NCBI RefSeq assembly: GCF_037478305.1
Contig: NZ_JBBGAZ010000002.1
Location: 62,001 to 126,000 of the forward strand
From: Cognatishimia coralii
GTDB taxonomy: Bacteria; Pseudomonadota; Alphaproteobacteria; Rhodobacterales; Rhodobacteraceae
Length of the DNA stretch: 64,000 nt
Direction of reading: 5' to 3'
The notes under the pieces are model-generated. The model saw only the letters and a program-made list of their open reading frames with translations, had not been told where the DNA came from and searched no databases. Every line of letters begins with the position of its first letter. Positions within the stretch are counted from its first letter, which is position 1. The position numbers and the translations under genes were made by a program. Shown here piece after piece: positions 51,034 to 59,649 of this stretch.

Positions 51034-52118
51034 GTGAACCCTTAAAATCGCTGGAGGCGCGGTATTACACGGACCCTAAGGTCTATGAGATGGAGATGGA
51101 CGGGCTCTTTGCCCGCACATGGCAATTCGCGGGCCATGCGAGTCAGCTTGAGAAGGCAGGCGATTATTTTGCCTTTGAAATGGCGGGCGAGAGCCTGTTT
51201 TGCATCAAGGGTCGCGATGATGTGATCCGCACGTTTTACAACGTCTGCCAACACCGCGCGCATCAGTTGGTCAGCGGCACAGGCACGACGCGGGTGGTGG
51301 TCTGCCCCTATCATGCCTGGACCTATGAACTGACCGGAGGCCTGCGCGCGGGGCCGAATATCAACTCGGTCGAAGGCTTTGATAAATCCAAGATCTGCCT
51401 CACCGAGGTGCGCACCGAGCTGTTTCTGGGGTTCATTTTTGTGAACCTCGACCCAGACGCCAAACCGATGGAAGATTGGTTCCCGAATGCCCGCGCAGAA
51501 CTTGAAAGCTGGGTGCCGCATTTTGCGGACCTCAAGCCCGTGGAATGGGTCGAGATACCGGAAAACTGCAACTGGAAGGTCTCGGTTGAGAATTATTCCG
51601 AGTGCTATCACTGCTCGCTGAACCATCCGACCTTTGCAACCGGCGTTGTGAAGCCCGAAACCTATGACATCCAGCCTCAAGGCTATTGCCTGCGCCACAC
51701 GACGGAATGTCAGGCGCTGGATCAGATGACTTATCCCATCGACCGCAGCCGCAAGCATGCCGAAGAATACTCAAGCTGGTTCCTCTGGCCGATGTTCAGC
51801 TTTCAGGTCTATCCGGGCAATGTGCTCAACACTTACCATTGGCGCGCGATTGACGCGGATCACGTAGTGGTCTGGCGCGGGTGGTATGCCGCCGAAGGGT
51901 TTGATCCTCAGATCATTCACGACCTCGCCAAACAGGATAGGGAGACCACCGTTGAGGAGGACATTCACCTCGTGGAATCCGTGCATCGCGGCCTGAAATC
52001 TCGCGGTTATGTGCCAGGGCCCTTGGTGGTGGATCCGACCTGCGGCGTGAACTCTGAACATTCCATCATGCATCTTCAGCGCTGGATGCGCGAAGCGGTC
52101 GATGGGCCGACACAATAA
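51030..52118 (+). CDS. Rieske non-heme iron oxygenase, quaternary-ammonium demethylase type
   Basis: A 362-residue oxygenase component. The Rieske cluster ligands are Cys73, His75, Cys92 and His95 (NVCQHRAH and VCPYHAW). The iron-site signature is NYSECYHCSLNHP, with His194 and His199 and a bridging Glu191 where aromatic dioxygenases have Asp. A glutamate and the ECYHC pattern are typical of choline monooxygenase, GbcA and carnitine or stachydrine oxygenases. It would remove a methyl group from a betaine. GTG start, GGAGGAG upstream. The reductase partner is not in the window. Confidence 0.9.
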   Translation: MSEPLKSLEARYYTDPKVYEMEMDGLFARTWQFAGHASQLEKAGDYFAFEMAGESLFCIKGRDDVIRTFYNVCQHRAHQLVSGTGTTRVVVCPYHAWTYELTGGLRAGPNINSVEGFDKSKICLTEVRTELFLGFIFVNLDPDAKPMEDWFPNARAELESWVPHFADLKPVEWVEIPENCNWKVSVENYSECYHCSLNHPTFATGVVKPETYDIQPQGYCLRHTTECQALDQMTYPIDRSRKHAEEYSSWFLWPMFSFQVYPGNVLNTYHWRAIDADHVVVWRGWYAAEGFDPQIIHDLAKQDRETTVEEDIHLVESVHRGLKSRGYVPGPLVVDPTCGVNSEHSIMHLQRWMREAVDGPTQ

Positions 52119-52129
52119 AGGACTGACCA

Positions 52130-52516
52130 ATGAGCGTATTTGACGAAGATCTCTTTCTTAAAGGCCTGGAACAACGCAAAGCCACGTTGGGTGCCGAGTA
52201 TGTTCAGAAAAGCCTCGACGCAGCCGACGACCTTACCCGCCCCTTTCAAGAAGCCATGACGGCGTGGTGTTGGGGATTTGGCTGGGGAGACGATGTGATC
52301 GACGCCAAAACCCGATCCATGATGAATCTCTCGATGATCGGCGCCCTAGGCAAGATGCACGAATGGGAGTTGCATTGCCGCGGCGCGATCAACAATGGCG
52401 TCACGCCCGAAGAGATCCGTGCCATCATCCATGTGATCGCGATCTATTGCGGCGTCCCTCAGGCTTTGGAGTGCTTCCGTGCCGCGCGGAACGTTCTGGA
52501 CCAAGCAAAAGATTAA
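52130..52516 (+). CDS. Carboxymuconolactone decarboxylase family protein
   Basis: A 128-residue all-helical protein like 4-carboxymuconolactone decarboxylase (PcaC) and the AhpD fold: DVIDAKTRSMMNLSMIGALG, HEWELHCRGAINNGVTPEEI and IIHVIAIYCGVPQALECFRAA. No protocatechuate-pathway gene except pobA is in the window, 10 kb away. It is 11 bases behind the Rieske gene on the same transcript, so it may act in the same catabolic route; the CxxC of AhpD is absent, so peroxidase activity is unlikely. Confidence 0.88.
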   Translation: MSVFDEDLFLKGLEQRKATLGAEYVQKSLDAADDLTRPFQEAMTAWCWGFGWGDDVIDAKTRSMMNLSMIGALGKMHEWELHCRGAINNGVTPEEIRAIIHVIAIYCGVPQALECFRAARNVLDQAKD

Positions 52517-52624
52517 TTTTTCTACACGAAACCCATAAACTCGTGATAAACTTTGGTTGTGGATAATCCCCACCAAGTTCAAGCATCTCAAAATGATGCG
52601 TTCGAGTACGGGCAGTAGTGTGCA

Positions 52625-53596
52625 ATGCCGACATATACAGTGGAAGCGTTCCGTTGGACCGGGACGTATTACAACTCTCAGTACAACACGTCCTATCAGG
52701 CGACGTTTTCTGATAATGATGGCGCCTACCAAGGTGGCGGCGACTCTGACGAACAGGTTCAGATCGACGGCGGGTCGTTCAACTCGACAGCCAGTCAGCC
52801 TTATAAGATCGCGGTCTCTTTCACGGATACCAACGGCAATTCGCACGTCGAAGATTTCAACTTTTTCTACACCAGTGACGGCGGGTGGTATTTCGTACCC
52901 GAACCGGACTCTGAATTCACGGTTGGCGCAACACTTGGCTCTTATCAAAGCCATACCGTTGGGTGGGACTATAGCGATGTGGTTTGTTTTGTGTCGGGCA
53001 CGATGATTGAGACACCCGACGGCGCAAGACCCGTTGAAAGCTTGCGCGCCGGAGATTTGGTCACCTGCGCCGAAGGGCAAACAAAGCCCCTTGCTTATGT
53101 CCTGAAACGCGCATTCTCGGAGCGTCAGCTCGAACGCAACGAAAAACTACGTCCGGTTCGGATCACTGCGGGTGCCATTGGGCTGGGTGTTCCGAAACGC
53201 GACCTTCTTGTCTCACGTCAGCACCGCATGTTGGTAAAATCCAAGATCTCGAAAAACAAGTTCGGACAGGAAGATGCGCTTGTGGCTGCGATCAAATTGA
53301 CGATCTTGCCTGGCATCTTTTTGGAACCCAACATTCAGGACACGACCTATTATCACCTCGGGTTTGAAGATCACGAGATCGTCTTTGCAGAAGGTGCGCC
53401 CGCTGAGAGCCTTTTGCACGGTGATGACGCGGACCTCATCACAAGTCCTGAGGCTCAGGCCGAGCTGGAATGGCTTTTGCCCTTTTCAAACGGCACGCCG
53501 ACGACTCCAAAACCTAAGACCAACATCCCGTCGCCTTCGCTGCAGAAAACCATCGTGCAAGCGCATCTGCGCAAAGGGCGCAATCTGCGGAAGTAG
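52625..53596 (+). CDS. Hint-domain (Hedgehog/intein-type) protein
   Basis: A 323-residue protein. Residues 1-115 form a beta-rich unknown domain. From C121 (VVCFVSGTMIETPDGA) a Hint domain follows, with VESLRAGDLV, LLVSRQHRMLVKS and FEDHEIVFAEGAPAESLL, the pattern of the large Rhodobacteraceae Hint family. The cysteine could be self-splicing or self-cleaving, but no C-terminal splice Asn is seen. No secretion signal visible. It converges on the Anbu gene with 3 bases between them. Function unknown. Confidence 0.8.
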   Translation: MPTYTVEAFRWTGTYYNSQYNTSYQATFSDNDGAYQGGGDSDEQVQIDGGSFNSTASQPYKIAVSFTDTNGNSHVEDFNFFYTSDGGWYFVPEPDSEFTVGATLGSYQSHTVGWDYSDVVCFVSGTMIETPDGARPVESLRAGDLVTCAEGQTKPLAYVLKRAFSERQLERNEKLRPVRITAGAIGLGVPKRDLLVSRQHRMLVKSKISKNKFGQEDALVAAIKLTILPGIFLEPNIQDTTYYHLGFEDHEIVFAEGAPAESLLHGDDADLITSPEAQAELEWLLPFSNGTPTTPKPKTNIPSPSLQKTIVQAHLRKGRNLRK

Positions 53597-53599
53597 TGC

Positions 53600-54340
53600 C
53601 TAAAGCGCGTCGAGGTCGAAGTCCGGCAGGCGGCCGAAAGCCTCGCGCAAGGCGCCGCCCCAGCCCTCGGAAATCTCCAGATAGTAGGGATCATTGACCT
53701 CAATCCGGAAGGTGTGGTCACACTGGAAGGCATCCTTTGCGTAAACGCGCACATCCAGAGGCAAATCCACGCTGAGGTTGGCCTTGATGGTTGAATCAAA
53801 TGACACCAAGAGCAGTTTGATCGCCTCATCAAAGGACATCTCTGGATCATAGGCGCGCACTAGGATTGGACGCCCGTATTTGGTTTCTCCGATCTGGAAA
53901 AACGGCGTGTCCTCGCTGGCCTCGATGAAATTGCCTTCGGGATAGATCATGAAAAGACGGTGCTTGCCGCCTTTAATCTGCCCCCCCACAAGGATCGTCG
54001 CATTGAACCCGCTGTCAGCCTGTTGGCCTTCGTCCGCATGATCCGAGATCACTTCTTTCAGGGTGTCGCCCACCAAAGTTGCGACCTGAAACATGCTCTC
54101 GCATTTCAAAATCGAGGGGCTGCGATGCTCGACCGCCTTGCTGCGTTCCTCCAAGAGGCTGATCACAGCCTGCGTCGTCGCCAGATTGCCGGCGGTCATC
54201 ACCGTAATCGAGCGTTCGCCTGGTTCATCCCAGGCAAACATCTTGCGAAAGGTCGAGATATTGTCGACGCCCGCGTTGGTGCGCGTGTCAGACATAAAGA
54301 CCAGGCCTTTGTTCAGCATCAGCCCGACGCAGTAGGTCAT
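53600..54340 (-). CDS. Anbu (proteasome-like peptidase)
   Basis: Anbu is the ancestral bacterial relative of 20S proteasome subunits. The 246-residue protein begins MTYCVGLMLNKGLVFMSDTRTN, with Thr2 in the place of the N-terminal nucleophile, followed by the SDTR segment, FDEPGE-like FAWDEPGERS and the conserved C-terminal pieces. It is the last gene of the row ATP-grasp, alpha-E, transglutaminase, Anbu, which is its usual company. The natural substrate is unknown. The 36-base gap to the transglutaminase gene indicates co-transcription. Confidence 0.93.
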   Translation of the reverse strand: MTYCVGLMLNKGLVFMSDTRTNAGVDNISTFRKMFAWDEPGERSITVMTAGNLATTQAVISLLEERSKAVEHRSPSILKCESMFQVATLVGDTLKEVISDHADEGQQADSGFNATILVGGQIKGGKHRLFMIYPEGNFIEASEDTPFFQIGETKYGRPILVRAYDPEMSFDEAIKLLLVSFDSTIKANLSVDLPLDVRVYAKDAFQCDHTFRIEVNDPYYLEISEGWGGALREAFGRLPDFDLDAL

Positions 54341-54376
54341 AGTGCCCTCAATTTAAGTTCTTGCACAGCGTTTAGG

Positions 54377-55195
54377 CTATTGCTGCACTTGCAGCGCAAC
54401 ATCAAGCCTTTCTTGGCCTTCGCCCTGACGAATACCCAGAATTGGGGCCGCGTCGCGATAGTCTCGACCAACGGCGACGGTGATGTATCGGGAGTCCGGC
54501 GAAATGCCATTAGAGACGTCAAATCCGACCCATCCCAGACCGTTTACATGGATTTCGCACCACGCATGGGTCGCGTCCTGATCCACACGGTCATCCATCA
54601 AGAGATAGCCCGACACATAACGCGCCGGAAAGCCCAGCGCCCGTGCAACCGAAATCATGATATGCGCGTGGTCCTGACACACGCCTTTGCCTTCCGACAT
54701 CGCGTCTTCGGCCGTAAAGGCGCTGTCGGTTGCGCCGATGCTGTAGGACACGGTCTTTAAAATCTCGGCAGAAAGCGCATGGAGCAGAGGGATATCATCC
54801 AGCTCCTTACGCTGCTTCTGCATGTCACTGATCAGCGCGCGAAGAGCGGGGCCGGGTTTCGTCGTCGGCGTTTGCTGCTCATAAAGCCAGAGTGGCGCAT
54901 ACCCGCGATGTTTGCCCGAAGCACCGGCCAAATCCTCGACCTCGATCACGCCTTCGCAAAGGAACTCGACCGTGGTGGCGCCGGTATCGACTTTCACCAG
55001 TTCCGTGCGGTTCTGGAATTGATCGTCAAAGCCGCATTGCACGACCCCTCCGGTGACCTTGGTGCTCCACTCCAAAACCTTCTGCCCCGGCCCATCCTTG
55101 GGCGTCAGGCGCAGGCGTTGCAACGCGTAGTGCACCGGCACGTCGTAAGAATAGGTTGTTACATGGCGCACGGTCAGGCGGCGGGTCTTATCCAT
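54377..55195 (-). CDS. Transglutaminase-like cysteine protease family protein
   Basis: A 272-residue protein starting at ATG 55195 (MDKTRRLTVRHVTTYSYDVP), the usual start of this family; the longer frame lies in the neighbouring gene. It has an N-terminal beta-barrel (Bact_transglu_N) followed by the transglutaminase core: GKGVCQDHAHIMISVARALG (Cys), YVSGYL, ATHAWCEIHVNGLGWVGFD (His) and the following Asp. It overlaps the alpha-E gene by 8 bases. Predicted to make or break an amide in a peptide handled by the cluster. Confidence 0.92.
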   Translation of the reverse strand: MDKTRRLTVRHVTTYSYDVPVHYALQRLRLTPKDGPGQKVLEWSTKVTGGVVQCGFDDQFQNRTELVKVDTGATTVEFLCEGVIEVEDLAGASGKHRGYAPLWLYEQQTPTTKPGPALRALISDMQKQRKELDDIPLLHALSAEILKTVSYSIGATDSAFTAEDAMSEGKGVCQDHAHIMISVARALGFPARYVSGYLLMDDRVDQDATHAWCEIHVNGLGWVGFDVSNGISPDSRYITVAVGRDYRDAAPILGIRQGEGQERLDVALQVQQ

Positions 55196-56132
55196 AGAAC
55201 CTAAAGTCCTCTTCGATATGCGCTGCGAGCTTGGCGTTGTCGGCGATGAAGCTGCTGAGGAACTCGTGCAGACCCTCTTCGAAAATCGTATCGACCGAAT
55301 GCGCGTTGATCCGGTGGCACAAGGCATCGGCCTGAACGTGACTTTCCTCGCGGGCTTCGTATTCCATTTCTAGATGTTTCAAATTCTCTCCGATCCTCTT
55401 GGCGCAGAAGGCCAGAGATCGCGGCATGCGTCCATCCAGGATCAGAAAGTTTGAAATCGTAGCCGGCGTGCTTTCGCCGCCATGGAGCCAGCGAAAACTC
55501 CGCTCCGCCGAGACAGACCGCAAAATGACCTCCCATTGCGCGTTGTCGATGGAGGACCCGACGAAAGCAGCCGAGGGCAACAACACGTAGTATTTCACGT
55601 CCAGAATCCGCGCCGTGTTGTCTGCGCGTTCGATAAACGTCCCAAGCCGCGAGAAGGCGAAGATATCATTGCGCAGCATCGTGCCGTGCAGAGCCCCCCG
55701 CACGACCGAGGTTCTGAACCGGATCTGGGTCAGAATGTCATGCATCGCTCTTTCGGTGACAGGCCGCGAGAGCAGATCCTTAAGCACCATCCAACATTCA
55801 TTGGTGGCTTCCCAGACCTCGGAACTCAGCGCCGTGCGCACCAGACGCCCATTGTTGCGCGCTGCCGTGATCGCCGTCATGACCGAAGACGGGTTGTCCT
55901 TGTCCCGCAGCATGAAATTGATCACCTGCCCGGCATCGTAGCTGTCGTATTTCTCGAGATAGGCCGCGTTCATGCCAGCGGTCGAGATGATGGATTGCCA
56001 CTCATTAGACGCCCCATCCGCGCGGGTCAGGGCGATGTGCCAGCCCGCCTCAAGCAGCCGAGCAGTATTTTCAGCGCGTTCAAGGTAGCGGAACATCCAA
56101 AACAGACCGCCAGCGGTTTTGCCTAGCATCAT
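55188..56132 (-). CDS. Alpha-E domain protein
   Basis: A 314-residue all-helical protein of the alpha-E (DUF403) family: start MMLGKTAGGLFWMFRYLERAENTARLLEA, then GTFIERADNTARILDVKYY in the middle (an internal repeat of the same helix motif) and a C-terminal FLSSFIADNAKLAAHIEEDF. Almost always found with the circularly permuted ATP-grasp protein, which it may serve as a partner. Follows it by 3 bases. Confidence 0.93.
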   Translation of the reverse strand: MMLGKTAGGLFWMFRYLERAENTARLLEAGWHIALTRADGASNEWQSIISTAGMNAAYLEKYDSYDAGQVINFMLRDKDNPSSVMTAITAARNNGRLVRTALSSEVWEATNECWMVLKDLLSRPVTERAMHDILTQIRFRTSVVRGALHGTMLRNDIFAFSRLGTFIERADNTARILDVKYYVLLPSAAFVGSSIDNAQWEVILRSVSAERSFRWLHGGESTPATISNFLILDGRMPRSLAFCAKRIGENLKHLEMEYEAREESHVQADALCHRINAHSVDTIFEEGLHEFLSSFIADNAKLAAHIEEDFRFYG

Positions 56133-56135
56133 GTC

Positions 56136-57566
56136 TTAGTCCCCCAATACCCAAGTGTCCTTGGTGCCGCCCCCTTGCGAGGAATTGACCACCAGAGAAC
56201 CTTTCTTCAACGCCACGCGGGTCAGACCTCCGGGCGTGATATCGACGCGATTGGGCGACACGAGAACAAAGGGACGCAGGTCCACATGGCGCGGCGCAAG
56301 CCCCGCCTTGGTCAGGATCGGTACCGTCGACAATGACAGTGTCGGCTGAGCAATGTAATTCGCAGGCCGCGCGCGGAGTTTGCGTTCAAAAGCCGCGATT
56401 TCCTTTTTGGAGGCTGCGGGTCCCACGAGCATGCCATAGCCGCCCGACCCATGCACTTCTTTGACCACCAAATCGGCGAGGTTATCCAAGACGTATTTCA
56501 GGCTGTCTTCCTCGGAACAACGCCAGGTCGGCACGTTCTTTAGGATCGCCTGCTCGCCGGTATAGAACTCGACGATATCGGGCATGTAGGAATAGAGCGC
56601 TTTGTCGTCAGCAATCCCCGTACCCGGCGCATTCGCGATGGTGATGTTGCCCGCGCGGTAAACATCCATGATCCCCGGCACACCGAGCATGCTGTCTGGA
56701 TTGAAGGTCAGCGGATCCAGATAGTCATCATCCACACGGCGATAGAGCACATCAATCGGCTGATAGCCCCGCGTCGTGCGCATCGAGACAAAGCCGTCCT
56801 CGACCCTCAGGTCCGTGGACTCGACCAGCTCGACCCCCATCTGATCCGCAAGGAACGCGTGTTCGAAATAGGCCGAGTTATGGATCCCCGGTGTCAGCAC
56901 CGCCACAACGGGTTTGGCATTTGGCGAATTGTCGGGGCAACTGTCAGCCAGAGAACGGCGCAAAAGCTGTGGGTAAGCAGAGACCGGACGCACCTTGAGC
57001 TGGGTGAAAAGCTCTGGGAACATCTGCAACATGGTCTCGCGGTTCTCGAGCATATAGCTCACGCCGGACGGAGTGCGGGCGTTGTCCTCAAGCACGTAGA
57101 ACTCGTTTTCACCCGTGCGCACAAGGTCAGTTCCGACGATATGGGTATAGACGCCTCCGGGTGGCTTCATCCCGACCATCTCAGACAGAAACGCCTCGTT
57201 GCCTGCGATAATCTCCTTGGGGATACGCCCAGCGCGCAGGATTTCCTGACGATGGTAGATGTCATGCAGAAAGGCGTTGATCGCACGGACACGCTGTTCG
57301 ATCCCGCGCTCGAGCGTGCGCCATTCTTTGGCGGAAATCACACGTGGGACGATGTCAAAGGGGATCAGACGCTCGTCAGCCTCGTCCTGACCATAGACGT
57401 TGAACGTAATGCCAATCCGGCGAAAGAAACTCTCGGCTTCTGCGGATTTTCGCCTCAGCGTTTTGAGGTCTTCGTTCTTAAACCAATTGAAGTAGGCTTC
57501 ATAAGGTTGCCGAGGCAACCCGGCCTCTCGCAACATTTCGTCGAAATACTGATTACTATCGGTCAT
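56136..57566 (-). CDS. Circularly permuted ATP-grasp protein (type 2)
   Basis: A 476-residue member of the circularly permuted ATP-grasp family (DUF404/DUF407). It shows FNVYGQDEADERLIPFD, RVISAKEWRTLERGIEQR, AFLHDIYHRQEIL, EFYVLEDNARTPSGVSYML and VVKEVHGSGGYGML. The ATG at 57566 has no strong ribosome site; TTG 18 bases upstream is possible. Predicted to ligate amino acids or peptides. It opens the four-gene Anbu cluster, a proposed peptide-synthesis and tagging system. Confidence 0.93.
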   Translation of the reverse strand: MTDSNQYFDEMLREAGLPRQPYEAYFNWFKNEDLKTLRRKSAEAESFFRRIGITFNVYGQDEADERLIPFDIVPRVISAKEWRTLERGIEQRVRAINAFLHDIYHRQEILRAGRIPKEIIAGNEAFLSEMVGMKPPGGVYTHIVGTDLVRTGENEFYVLEDNARTPSGVSYMLENRETMLQMFPELFTQLKVRPVSAYPQLLRRSLADSCPDNSPNAKPVVAVLTPGIHNSAYFEHAFLADQMGVELVESTDLRVEDGFVSMRTTRGYQPIDVLYRRVDDDYLDPLTFNPDSMLGVPGIMDVYRAGNITIANAPGTGIADDKALYSYMPDIVEFYTGEQAILKNVPTWRCSEEDSLKYVLDNLADLVVKEVHGSGGYGMLVGPAASKKEIAAFERKLRARPANYIAQPTLSLSTVPILTKAGLAPRHVDLRPFVLVSPNRVDITPGGLTRVALKKGSLVVNSSQGGGTKDTWVLGD

Positions 57567-57700
57567 AAAATTACGTTCGCACAAAGAAACCTGAGCGCAA
57601 GTAGATAATTTTAGAGGCTGAAATAGGTCCGTGTTTTAGGGGGTTACGTGTGGAAGTGCTGAATATTTAGGCGAATCCACAGGGTGTCTGATCGGGTGAT

Positions 57701-58465
57701 TTAACCGTCAAAAGTCCAACGATAGCTTGGTGGGGTTGGCCCCTTGTTGCGCCCGCCCTGCTGGGTCTGCTCCCAAGCATGCGCGAGGATTCCCACCGAG
57801 CGGGACAAACAAAACAAGCCGCGTGCCAGAGGCGGTGCGAAGCCGAGTTCCGCATAGATCACCGCTGTTGCGCCGTCGATGTTCATCGGAATGGGTTTGC
57901 CTGCGCGCTTCAACAACTCGTGTTCCACTTGGATCGCAATTTCAGCGAAATTCCCGTCACAAACACCCGCCTCTACGCTGTCCTGCACCAGCTCCAAAAG
58001 CCGAGGCGCACGCGGGTCGGTCGGGGTGTGGAACCTGTGCCCAAAACCCGGGACGATCTTACCGCGTGCGGCGCACCAGTCATCCAAGGCGTCAGACAAA
58101 GGCGCGCCGGCACTCGCCAGGAAATGATAGAGTTCAACCGCCTGCTCCCCGGCCCCGCCATGCACATCGCCCAACATATTCACGGCACTCGCCATGGCGT
58201 TATTCAGCGGCAGACCACAGGTGACAGCCATGCGCGCAGCGGCAATCGACGGCGCTTGGGGGCCGTGATCCACCGCCGACACCAAAGCCGCCTCAAAAAG
58301 CTTTGCTTGCCCCGCAGACGGACGATCGCCGCGCACCATAAGCCAGATCATCTCGGGGAAACTGACCTTCCCGATCAGTTCCTCAATCGGATGGCCGCGC
58401 AGCTCGATGCGCCCGGGCTCCATGTCGATGATAGACGTGCGCCACCAGTCTGCAACGTCGCTCAT
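57701..58465 (-). CDS. Citryl-CoA lyase-like protein (small citrate synthase family)
   Basis: A 254-residue protein covering the catalytic core of citrate synthase without its usual N-terminal part. Visible residues: H102 (GDVHGGAGEQ), H143 (PGFGHRFHT, then DPRAPRLLEL) and D197 (MNIDGATAVI), positions of the catalytic triad. This short form is used by citryl-CoA lyase and by the lyase half of ATP-citrate lyase. It is coupled by ATGA overlap to a CoA-transferase, so cleavage of citryl-CoA or a methylated analogue to acetyl-CoA plus an oxo-acid is likely. Confidence 0.85.
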   Translation of the reverse strand: MSDVADWWRTSIIDMEPGRIELRGHPIEELIGKVSFPEMIWLMVRGDRPSAGQAKLFEAALVSAVDHGPQAPSIAAARMAVTCGLPLNNAMASAVNMLGDVHGGAGEQAVELYHFLASAGAPLSDALDDWCAARGKIVPGFGHRFHTPTDPRAPRLLELVQDSVEAGVCDGNFAEIAIQVEHELLKRAGKPIPMNIDGATAVIYAELGFAPPLARGLFCLSRSVGILAHAWEQTQQGGRNKGPTPPSYRWTFDG

Positions 58466-59649
58466 AAGATACCCTCCGCCGTTAACGCGTCTATCTCGGC
58501 CGCCGAAAGACCAAGCTCTGCCCAGATCTCTGCGTTATGCGCTCCAAGTTCTGGTGGCGCGTCTTTTGGTGATGGCCGCTCACCATCCATAACCACGGGG
58601 CTCGCCGTCACTTGGATCGTGTCGCCGCCTTGAGACAAAGATGCGATCATGCCTCTATCCACCAATTGCGGATCATCCAGAACCTGCGGAACCGTCATCA
58701 CAGGACCGGTCGGCACGCCGAGCTTGTTGAGCTCTGCCACCCACTTCTCCGATGGACGCGTCACCAGAACTGTCTCAATCTCTGCCCGCAATGCGTGCCG
58801 ATTGCGTTTGCGATCCTCTCGGGTTTTATAGTCCGGATGGGTCAGCAAATCCGTCTTTCCGATATGGCGGGCCAAAGCCTCCCATTGCTCATCCCGATTG
58901 GCGGCGATGTTGATCGGCTGGTCCTTGGTCGCGAATGTGCCCGACGGTGCTGACGTGGTGTTTTCATTGCCATGGGCGGCGGGCCTCACGCCGCCGATCA
59001 GATAATTGGACACCACCCAGCCCATCGAAGAGATCACCGAGTCCGTCATGGAAACATCCAGAAACGCACCCCTCGGACGCGCGTTGAGGGCTGCACAAAT
59101 GGACATCGCGGCCGCCATGCCTCCGTTGGTGTCAGCCAGTGGATAACCCACACGATACGGAGCCGTATCGGGCGCGCCGGTGATCGACATCACGCCTGAC
59201 ACGCCCTGTACGATCTGGTCATAAGCGGGATCGTTCTGACGCGGGCCGGTCTGCCCAAACCCTGAAATGGCACAATAGATCAGGTGCGGGTTCACGTTTT
59301 TGAGCACCTCATAGTCCAATCCAAGCCGCGCCATCACACCGGGACGGAAATTCTCAACCAGCACATCTGCGGTTTTCACGAGCTCTTTCAAAAGATCCTT
59401 GCCCCGTGCGGATTTCATATCCAAGGTGACCGACCTTTTCCCCGCGTTCTGCGCGAGGAAGCTAATGCCCATGCCTGCTGAATTGCGCTCTGGATCGGCC
59501 CCAAGCACACGGGCCAGATCCCCAGACCCGGGGCGTTCGACCTTGATGACATCGGCCCCCATCATTGTCAGTTGATAGCAACAATAGGGGCCGGCCAAGA
59601 CGTTGGTCAGGTCTAAAACCCGAACACCGTTCAGAGGTTTAGTCGCCAT
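58462..59649 (-). CDS. Family III CoA-transferase (CaiB/BaiF)
   Basis: A 395-residue enzyme that moves CoA between carboxylic acids: RVLDLTNVLAGPYCCYQLTM near the start, VDLENFRPGVMARLGLDY-type segment (VLVENFRPGVMARLGL), AISGFGQTGPRQNDPAYD with the catalytic Asp and TNGGMAAAMSI. ATG 59649 overlaps the tctA end by 11 bases and its stop overlaps the citryl-CoA lyase start. So it very likely activates the acid imported by Tct. Confidence 0.93.
   Translation of the reverse strand: MATKPLNGVRVLDLTNVLAGPYCCYQLTMMGADVIKVERPGSGDLARVLGADPERNSAGMGISFLAQNAGKRSVTLDMKSARGKDLLKELVKTADVLVENFRPGVMARLGLDYEVLKNVNPHLIYCAISGFGQTGPRQNDPAYDQIVQGVSGVMSITGAPDTAPYRVGYPLADTNGGMAAAMSICAALNARPRGAFLDVSMTDSVISSMGWVVSNYLIGGVRPAAHGNENTTSAPSGTFATKDQPINIAANRDEQWEALARHIGKTDLLTHPDYKTREDRKRNRHALRAEIETVLVTRPSEKWVAELNKLGVPTGPVMTVPQVLDDPQLVDRGMIASLSQGGDTIQVTASPVVMDGERPSPKDAPPELGAHNAEIWAELGLSAAEIDALTAEGIL

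Noticed and set aside
52550..52592. Imperfect hairpin (CTTTGGTTGTGG with CCCCACCAAG) after the carboxymuconolactone-decarboxylase gene
   Set aside because: The stem is interrupted and no T run follows; too weak to call a terminator.
57779..58633. A 284-codon plus-strand open frame
   Set aside because: Antisense to the citryl-CoA lyase and CoA-transferase genes, both with clear catalytic residues.
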